A stretch of 24,536 bases of DNA from positions 263,136-287,671 of the forward strand of contig JH154699.1 in the NCBI GenBank assembly GCA_000226015.1. The letters are read 5' to 3'. This document shows positions 10,572-17,435 of the stretch, piece by piece. The translations under genes and the position numbers were made by a program. The notes under the pieces were generated by a model. The model was not told the DNA's origin and searched no databases. It saw nothing but the letters and a program-made list of their open reading frames with translations. Position 1 is the first letter of the stretch, and every line of letters starts with the position of its first letter. The stretch comes from Mnemiopsis leidyi (lineage: Eukaryota > Ctenophora > Tentaculata > Lobata > Bolinopsidae).

Positions 10572-10972
10572 ATGACGTATTCATTCGACGAATTACAAGG
10601 ATTTCTCAAAGATTGCAGGAAACACCGGACTACTATATTGGAAAAACTAGCCCATGGGAAAGATTGGACGATAGATAGCTTTTCTGATAGAGCAAATTCT
10701 CGCGATGAACTGGCAAAAGCTGTTTACTACTTTGAAAACAATTTGAATCAAGCCATGAAGTTGTTAGATAAAGTGCACGCAGTGAGCATTTTGCTGCTGT
10801 CAAAGAACTAGCTGAGGTAAGGAAGGACAATGGCCAACTTGCGATAGAAGCAGTAAATTCATTAAAATCTGCCATCGATGAAAAATTAGTGGATTCGGCT
10901 GTCGATGAGGCTAAAGGAAAACTTTGGATTGGAGCAAAATCGACTTCAAGAAGTCAATATCGGAAACTGTAG
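10572..10972 (+). pseudogene. Frame-broken helical protein fragment, unknown family
   Basis: An ATG frame starts at 10572 (MTYSFDELQGFLKDCRKHR and so on) and closes at 10811. Its last ~10 residues look non-native. From 10784 a different frame, shifted by two bases, continues with similar character (EHFAAVKELAEVRKDNGQLA and so on) to a TAG at 10970-10972. Both parts are charged, Leu/Ala-rich and strongly helix-like, as in one coiled protein of about 133 residues. The break near 10780-10786 looks like loss of one base. An alternative is splicing: GTGAGC at 10782 or GAG|GTAAGG near 10811 could be donors. I do not recognise the family. It lies in the unique DNA beside an assembly gap. Confidence 0.45.
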
Positions 10973-10987
10973 TCTAAAACTGTTAGA

Positions 10988-10997
10988 NNNNNNNNNN
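10988..10997. other. Assembly gap (10 N)
   Basis: Ten Ns lie exactly at the left border of duplicated copy B. The true gap length is unknown. This makes the joint between the two copies an inferred scaffold link, so the tandem arrangement is not directly sequenced. Confidence 1.
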
Positions 10998-11869
10998 TGA
11001 AAAATTGGCTTTTAACAACGTAATTTACTAGAGTGGGAAGCTCCAAATGATAACAAAGTTGGAGTTGGGGTTCAGCCATGATTACGTATTCTATTCCACA
11101 ATTTTTCCAAAATTTCTGCCTGTCCAGTGAGCAGCCAAGTTTCTTTTGACCCCTAATCAGGTAATCTTGCAGAAGGGGATATTTCTGTAGTTTCTTCCTT
11201 CAAATCCGCGAGCTATCCTCCTTTCGGAAGCAGGAAGGTGCTGGGAGTTTAGCTAGATTACGTAATCCAGAAGAGTCAGGGGGAGGGTTGAGCCATGACT
11301 ACGTTATCAGGCTTGGGGTGCATCATGATTAAGCTGTTATTGAATGGCGGGGTTGGGATAAACAATTGGGATAAACATTTCTCAAATTTTGACGACCCTG
11401 GTCTTTTTACAATCCTGTGGGGCCGCTATTTGTTCTAAACTCGAATGAAAATCGGCTTCCAGAATAGATGTGACATATATTAATATATTATAGAAGAAGG
11501 TTGTGGCTCCATATTGATGCGAATTGGATTAAATTCGAACGGTAACTCATTGCATAATTATTTCATCATGAGTAATCTGTCATTCCTTGTCCCCGGAATT
11601 AGCTCTATGGGTCCTGCAAGCCGCACTACCGTTCCCTGATCGTTCTTAATGGGACCAATCGATCTTGATGGGACTAAGAAGACGGCTTATCTTAAATGGA
11701 AAGATTTAACGACTGAAGCAAATTGGCGTGCTATTGCTTAGCAAAAAGCATATAAATATATAGATAACAAACCCTGATTCTTGATTGTCTAAAACAATTC
11801 GATTTTGCAATACATATTAATGCTTTGACGTTCCACCCTGTCATGAGAAAAATCTTTAAGCTGTATATA

Positions 11870-11903
11870 TAGACAACATGTATATATATATACATGTTGT
11901 CTA
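11870..11903. repeat. Perfect 34-bp palindrome
   Basis: Eleven-base arms TAGACAACATG and CATGTTGTCTA flank twelve bases of alternating TA, giving a perfect palindrome. It could extrude as a cruciform or form a hairpin in RNA. The same place in copy A (about 8770-8805) keeps only the right arm. Confidence 0.9.
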
Positions 11904-12169
11904 GACATGTCATTTAACGAAACTGCCCGTATAAAACTATTATATAACTACTGATGGGATAATAATAAGTCTGAGAGAAATGTCAATACCAGTTTCGGTG
12001 AGTCCTGACGAATGTTTGGGAACAGACCACCAGTTCCAGCTCAGTGTGTAAAACATCCATAAGAGTGGCGCATAAGCGACGACAAGAAGGAGGTTTAGAG
12101 GAATGGAGGAATAGAGACAAGACTGGACGGTCCGTGGTAGAGGTGCTACGTGCAGGTGAGCGTCCAGCT

Positions 12170-12290
12170 AGGACGATGTAACGCTCAGAACGAGCCAGGA
12201 CGATGTAACGCTCAGAACGAGCCAGGACGATGTAACGCTCAGAACGAGCCAGGACGATGTAACGCTCAGAACGAGCCAGGACGATGTAAC
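12170..12290. repeat. 27-bp tandem repeat, ~4.5 units (copy B)
   Basis: Four full units starting AGGACGATGTAACGCTCAGA at 12170, 12197, 12224 and 12251, plus a 13-base partial unit. The units are identical. The 135-codon minus frame (11983-12390) and the 62-codon + frame (12150-12338) across it exist because 27 is divisible by three. Confidence 0.93.
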
Positions 12291-13395
12291 CATAACGATT
12301 CACGACATAAGAAATACAAGATTCAAGCCGGTTTTTAGGTACGCGGCTTAAAAGACGCAAGCGAAAACGACAAAGGTGTCTGTTTTGCACGTATAATTTG
12401 TTCTACGTTCGATTATAATTCATTGTGGCCGGCTACCAATTATGAGTTTTACGTTATACAATTTTCTTTGGGAAATAAAAGATTTGCTTTAGGAAATAAA
12501 AGATTTAAGAAATATGGAAATAATTTAGATAATTAGATTGTTTCCCGATTGTTTACGAAAGCATAAGCAAGAGGAATTTTATGATTCCTCTACACTGCGA
12601 CTTTAAAATGATTTTTTCACAGACCCCTAAAATCCGTCAACATGCCGTAGTTTGTAGTTTGGTTTGTAATTGTACATAAATGCCCAAATAGTAGTGCTGA
12701 ACTTTAATACTCTTGAAAATGTGATACAATATCACAAATGAATTCCCTTGCTTTTCATCATTACGATATGCGACCCTTATTCTTAAACAGTGCGGGACTG
12801 AACTAAATACTAAATACATAAATACTATATAAATTCAAAATTAGTATTAATCGTTCTTCAAAATCATCAGTATCGAAAGGCAATAGAGCAACAGACTGCT
12901 CCGGCCAAAACATACAGCGGCTTTTGTAGTATTTGGCCTATATTCTAATATACTATCGAAGTCGACGTTAAATTGACAATAATAAATTGTACATCAAAAA
13001 GCCGCTACTGTATGCCGATTGTTGTTGAGGCTATAATTAATGCCGATTGTTGTTGAGGTTATTATAATTAATGGAAATGATATTATGTAAGGTATTTTGT
13101 TAGTTTTAAAAGGTGCCACCTTTTAATCATCTGACACTTTGAAAATACAAAGTGGGGACAATGCCCCACTTTTTCAACTGTCCAGTATAGGTTGACTGTC
13201 TTTGTGTCACAAATCTCGAAGCTGATCTTTAGACAGGCTAATACCGATTTTATATTTCTCTGTAGCTGTCCCTGTTCTTCGACCTGACGGTTTTGTAATT
13301 AAGTTGAAAATCTTTTTTTATAATTCAATTTAATTCATTCACAGATCAATCCAGATTTCAGGATATTTCATTCTTCTATTTCTTAAACCTGTGAT

Positions 13396-13524
13396 CTAAG
13401 CTTCGATGCTACAGTGATGTTTCTCCAAGTGAGCGAGGAGGGCGTCATCAATCACGTGACCACTGAACTCCGCAAGCAACTCCCATCTTCCTCTCAGGTC
13501 TCCAATCATCTCAATTGTCACCAC
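13396..13524 (-). CDS. Pentraxin terminal exon (copy B)
   Basis: 42 codons plus TAG. It starts VVTIEMIGDLRGRWELLAEF and finishes the second tail module with HHC and a four-residue end. It is nearly identical to 10254-10382. The downstream hexamer in the AATAAA position of copy A is AATGAA here, leaving ATTAAA (13329-13334) as the likely poly(A) signal. Confidence 0.75.
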   Translation of the reverse strand: MVTIEMIGDLRGRWELLAEFSGHVIDDALLAHLEKHHCSIEA

Positions 13525-14877
13525 CTAAAATGTCGATTTGTAACTTCTTATTTGGCGAACATGTAGCGACGATGTTTTTTAACTGATAAAATTCTTAAGC
13601 GATAGGTCTGACTGTTTAATTTCAGCAGCTTAGGAAAACCGTTCATAATGATTTTCTTGATTTGATGGTGACTAAGCTGTTCTCGTCGAATACATAGCGT
13701 GTTACCTGATTGTGAAAGTCCGATGCGCGAAGTATTGCCCAGCGTTGAGAACAGACTTCAATGTCGTTTTCAGCTTCTTCAGGTGATTCTTGGGTCTCAA
13801 GTATTTCAGTGTCACAGTGGTGTTTTAGTAGGTGAGCAATTAGAATGTCGTCTACTTCGTGTCCCATAAACTCCGCAAGCAATTCCCACCTGTCTCTCAG
13901 ATCTTGGAGCAATTCTGTTTCGACTTCCTGGAAAGTGAGAAGACGGTTATCTTGATTTTACTGGACTGAACCATTGATTCCATGGAACGCTCGTGGCAGA
14001 GGAAAAAATCTAAACCTCCTAATCTATTGAATCAAGATTTGAAATTGGTCATGAAACCATGTTTAATACCTTGTTGTAAAAGTCGGGTAAGCGAAGGATA
14101 GCCCAGCGGTCTGTACATCCAGTGGACTCCTCAGTTGGTCCAGCAGTGGTGGCAATCTCCGTAGGTGGTTCATGAGTGTGGTCAGGACAAGACAAGGCTA
14201 TTGGACGAACGTTGCCATGTTTCTCTGTGTCGTCAGACAGCAAGGTTTCCCAAGAGAGGTGAATGTCGTCGTGAAGAGAGGACTCGTAGTCGGAGCAGAT
14301 TCCTGAGTGGAACATCTCTGCTACTTCCTCTGCAGACAGTTCTCGCTTTAGAAAGTTTAACTTCGACATTTCTCCACCAAACGAATTTCCTGTAAAAGAT
14401 GCCTCCATTCTTTCAGTTCTATGATGCTGTCCGAGAACAATAGATCCTTTTGAAACAGAGAATTTCCTTCCCGATGGCGTGGTTCCTGTTCCTACTTGAA
14501 CACCGTTGTAGTACAAAGACACTGTTTTGCTGCTGTAGGACCAGGTCATGCACATGTGGTACCACTCTAAATGAGCAGGTGTTCGACTATGTGTGACGTG
14601 ATGGTTAACAAGTAATGACCAGTACAGGTTATCTATCTGATATAGTTATCTCATCGCCTCTATCCACTGACCTGTAGTGCACGAGGACTCCGTTACGAGA
14701 AGTAGGACTGAGCTGTTTAACCCAGCTACACAGTGAAACTGCTTCCTCTAGCGGAGTCATGTCAGGGTCGATCATGATGTAGCTGGTGAGATCATCCCCA
14801 AACTTGAGGGCCTGTTGGTCATGAGACTGGGTAGTAGTCAGGAGACATAGCAAGAGTGACAAGTTGAAGAAATTCAT
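13396..14877 (-). CDS. Secreted pentraxin with two-module C-terminal tail (frameshifted)
   Basis: Pentraxins are secreted pattern-recognition lectins built as discs of jelly-roll subunits. Three exons (14877-14070, 13927-13706, 13524-13396) with phase-0 introns give about 384 residues once one frame break is ignored. Residues 1-18 form a hydrophobic signal peptide (NLSLLLCLLTTT). About 25-215 is the pentraxin domain. It has the family signature H-x-C-x-T-W at 106-111, the partner Cys50, and a GSIVLGQ strand. Residues 216-252 are a Thr/Pro/Glu-rich linker. Modules at 253-306 and 327-380 follow. The CRP calcium residues Glu-Gln-Asp after LGQ are His-His-Arg here. A GATA duplication (14630-14637) shifts frame after residue 81. 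This is either a recent null allele or a sequence error, since everything downstream looks intact. The start is the first ATG that gives a signal peptide. Confidence 0.82.
13525..13705 (-). other. Pentraxin intron 2 (181 bp), holds duplication breakpoint
   Basis: GTAACA donor and ACATTTTAG acceptor, phase 0, after residue 16 of module 2. The right edge of duplicated copy B (13574) lies inside this intron, 50 bases from the acceptor. Confidence 0.75.
13706..13927 (-). CDS. Pentraxin exon 2: end of module 1, start of module 2
   Basis: 74 codons, phase 0 at both ends, so it can be skipped or duplicated without loss of frame. It contains DLRDRWELLAEFMGHEVDD, an HHC ending module 1, an acidic spacer (TQESPEEAENDIE) and C-x2-RWAILRASDFHNQ opening module 2. 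The donor is CAG|GTAACA. Confidence 0.75.
13928..14069 (-). other. Pentraxin intron 1 (142 bp)
   Basis: GTATTA donor and CTTTCCAG acceptor on the minus strand. Phase 0. It falls after residue 16 of tail module 1. Confidence 0.75.
14070..14877 (-). CDS. Pentraxin exon 1: signal peptide, pentraxin domain, half-module
   Basis: ATG at 14877-14875; donor AAG|GTATTA with the last exon base at 14070. Frame one runs from the ATG to the TAA at 14629. The continuation lies in another frame, from about 14637 down, starting N-L-Y-W-S-L-L-V. There is no GT/AG pair at the change of frame, so an intron is not the explanation. The tandem GATAGATA on the minus strand is. The exon closes with C-x2-RWAILRLPDFYNK, the first sixteen residues of tail module 1. 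Confidence 0.8.
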
Positions 14878-16389
14878 CCTTAGCTAGCCACCAATGGTTT
14901 TTTTAAGACCTGAACCAGCAACAACAAATGATCTGATTATTTGAAGGTTAAGAAGTGAGTAAAATGCAAACCTGTAATTCTTCAATCTTGGAATGCGCCG
15001 TGTTAAGACTGAAAGAATTAGCTGCTCGGATTAGTCGAAATGACAGTGACTTAGGGAGGGGGCCTTCGAGTCTTCGACCCTAATCCAACACCCTGAGATT
15101 TCGTCAATGTTTAAATTCGACCATGTCACATGTGCTCTTACATTCCCTTTATGTTCAAAATGGTCGATTTCTAAGTTTAAGTTATGGTCAACATTTCCGC
15201 CACATGACCTCCATAATTGCTTGTTCATAACACCGGCCTGGCCAGATGGGCAAAAAATGGTCGTCTGACCCTCTCCCCCTGCCTTCCATTCACTTATAAT
15301 ACTTGTTACGGGTTGATAAAACGTAGTATTGAATTATTAGAATATTAGAATCCCCATTTCCCCATTCCCGAGTAACACTTTGACACTTTAGTGTAAATTT
15401 CGCATCTCAAAATTGTTCAGGGAAAAACAATCCTCAGTAATTTCTGTAATGAGGCCGAATATTTGTTTTCCGATTGTTCAGAAGAAAAATTTTCTTTGTA
15501 TTGATTCCAGGATCCTAAGATTTAGTTTTACTCAAGAATGATTTAGTTCATAGAAGCTTCTTAAATGGAGTAATAACCTCTTTTCTAGGACCTAAGGACA
15601 CTGGACTGGAGACAGGTGTTGTCGCTATTGTTTATTCTAATGATAAGTTGACTCTAATGATAAGAGTTCACAATTTGTGCTATGCACAAAATAATACAAT
15701 ACCTTAAGGTGCGTGTGAACTGTGGAGTATTCTGGCTTACTAACAAATAGTTTTGTGATGAACATCGTAATATTAGTCGAAGTGAGATAATTATGCAACG
15801 TCACGCCGCAAAAATGCACGTATTAAGGATTAGTCGCAAATAATCATCTACGATGATATGATCCTTTAGTAATTAGTTTTGGCTGCAGAAGAAATTCGCA
15901 ATATGAACTTTCGGCCTATTCGGAAAACATTTTTGTTCGAAAATCTCATATAAGCCCTCTTTGCTTAGTGATAAGCTGAAAATGTAAAACTTCCGTCTGT
16001 GACAAAACAAGCTGGGGAATTCTTGCTAAATTAATATAGCCTATAATTTTACTTATAAGTCACATACTAAACTAAAGCATACTATAGACCTCAGAAACGT
16101 GTTGTAGATTGTATCTCTATATTTTCTCGTTTGGGCTTATTTTACTCGGATGTCCGGTCGAGAGTCAACATATGATAGCAACCACTGGTGACTGGTGGCG
16201 AAAGACTCTAAACTCTTTTTCAATCAATTCATGAATAGAGTTATTTCCCGCTAAGGGGCTTTGTGAAGAAAAATTCTACTACCCTGATTGGTATATATCA
16301 TCAAAATACATATTATTATAACTATTTCAGGGATATATAGGACGGTTGAAAGAGCAACATTGTGATCTTAAAAAACGTTGAGCTGTCAG
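14878..16389. other. Upstream region of pentraxin gene; otherwise nothing firm
   Basis: Just upstream of the pentraxin ATG, an inverted CCAAT box (CCAATGG, 14891-14897) is the only promoter-like element seen. A 65-codon minus frame at 15031-15228 contains a GGNVDHNLNLEIDHFEHKGN stretch faintly like the C-terminal part of transposon-derived cnidarian proteins. This is too weak to call. The rest shows no gene or repeat. Confidence 0.4.
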
Positions 16390-16502
16390 CAGTGGTCAAG
16401 TTGTTCAAACACTCGGTTCTCGTCCAGATAATGAGGCTCAATCAGTTCCGAATTCTCAAACTGAGTTTGACAGTGGCGTGGAATACTACAATCACAATAC
16501 AG
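16390..16502 (+). CDS. Candidate exon, unknown protein
   Basis: An open frame with protein-like composition (GQVVQTLGSRPDNEAQ, then SVPNSQTEFDSGVEYYNHNT) is bounded on the left by CAG acceptor candidates at 16389 and 16392. On the right it meets a donor AG|GTAATT at 16503. The acidic, polar sequence with a YY pair resembles a disordered or cytoplasmic tail. No partner exon is identified. The other two frames contain stops or basic nonsense. It could be chance. Confidence 0.25.
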
Positions 16503-16532
16503 GTAATTTCATAGTTTTTCTTGTCCGTGAAG

Positions 16533-16587
16533 ATTGCTGGTGCTATATATAACTATATATATATATTGCTGGTGCTATATATAACTA
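16533..16587. repeat. 23-bp direct repeat, TA-rich
   Basis: ATTGCTGGTGCTATATATAA plus CTA occurs at 16533-16555 and 16565-16587, separated by ten bases of alternating TA. Confidence 0.9.
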
Positions 16588-16783
16588 GGTCGTGAAAGTA
16601 TTCATCATGTGGTTGTCCTTTTCATTTCTGGCTGGTCGTTTCATCGGATAAAAATACAGTCTGATAAGAACATCGTATAGATATCTGAATATTTGAACAG
16701 TGAGGGGAAAGTCAAAGTTCCGTTTTTGATCGCTACACTAAAAACGTTACTTTGGTATGCCAAAGGGACCAATTTAAGATGAT

Positions 16784-17003
16784 AACGAACCCAAATGTAG
16801 AATTAGAATTAGAATTAGAATTAGAATTAGAATTAGAATTAGAATTAGAATTAGAATTAGAATTAGAATTAGAATTAGAATTAGAATTAGAATTAGAATT
16901 AGAATTAGAAGTCTAAGTATTACATAAGCAATGTCAGACTCTCCCGAAATAATCCCTTTAAAGACCAAAATATAGCAAATAATTTAAAACGAACCCAAAT
17001 GTA
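16784..17003 (-). mobile_element. Probable 5'-truncated retro-insertion with hexanucleotide tail
   Basis: The 16-bp sequence AACGAACCCAAATGTA occurs perfectly at 16784-16799 and 16988-17003. Between the copies lie the (TTAGAA)n array and then 77 bp of unique AT-rich sequence (16911-16987). Read on the minus strand the order is target-site duplication, short body, simple-repeat tail, target-site duplication. That is the arrangement left by target-primed reverse transcription of a 5'-truncated non-LTR element or SINE. The body is too short to assign a family. The alternative is a local duplication around a microsatellite. Confidence 0.5.
16798..16910. repeat. (TTAGAA)n microsatellite, ~19 units
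   Basis: An uninterrupted hexanucleotide array of about 113 bp. Read on the minus strand it is (TTCTAA)n. The 64-codon Leu-Ile repeat frame across it is an artefact. It abuts one copy of a 16-bp direct repeat and appears to be the tail of a small insertion. Confidence 0.95.
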
Positions 17004-17435
17004 TGCAAATGCTGTGCTGGCAATTTTTAAATTATATACTTCAGTTTGCTCAGCATGCCCTTCTTTAAAGCCTTACAAATTAATTAATTTAAGTTCAATT
17101 CTAAGTTAAGTAATTTCAAGTTTAAGTTAAAGTACAATTTGTATGTCCAAATAACAGTAGAAAAAATGGTATTAGAAGTATGGAGTCTAAATCCGCATTT
17201 TGTTAGCAGTGTCGAAAATTAAATTATCTTTTGCTAAGAAAGAAACATTGCTAAGAAAGATACATTTATCATCATCTACCTTCAAATCAGAATTAAATTC
17301 TATACCGAAAATAGTTTGCATCAAAATTATTTTTACAACAATTAAAAGTCGGTAGCTACAACATCAAGTCAGTTAACCAAACAAATTTAGAAATAGAGAT
17401 TCATATTTACCTTTGTGTAAAGCTCAAATTCTAAT
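17004..17435. other. 3' flank of the lipoxygenase gene
   Basis: AT-rich and non-coding. On the minus strand, 25 bases past the stop, CAAAG|GTAAAT resembles a splice donor and might mark an intron in the 3' UTR. I see no AATAAA on the minus strand close to the stop. Confidence 0.45.

Larger units (their letters stand above)
10998..13574. repeat. Segmental duplication copy B (~2.6 kb)
   Basis: Direct-orientation partner of 7936-10432. It starts immediately after the N gap. It ends at GATG 13574, inside the intron between the last two exons of the pentraxin gene, so the duplicated unit includes only the final exon and downstream DNA. It is longer than copy A mainly because of the expanded 27-bp array. 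It carries a perfect 34-bp palindrome (11870-11903) that copy A lacks. Confidence 0.93.

Noticed and set aside
11983..12390. 135-codon minus frame with a YIVLARSER repeat
   Set aside because: It is the translation of the 27-bp tandem array; copy A has a shorter frame with a different end.
8997..12390. CRISPR-like array in the 27-bp repeats
   Set aside because: Units are head to tail with no spacers, and the genome is eukaryotic.
15031..15228. Possible remnant of a transposon-derived cnidarian protein
   Set aside because: Only about 20 residues look similar, from memory, with no flanking continuation in the frame.
16798..16910. Interstitial telomere repeat
   Set aside because: The unit is TTAGAA, not TTAGGG, and its position beside a 16-bp duplication fits a retroelement tail better.
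16774..16968. 64-codon minus frame of repeated Leu-Ile
   Set aside because: Translation of the (TTAGAA)n microsatellite.
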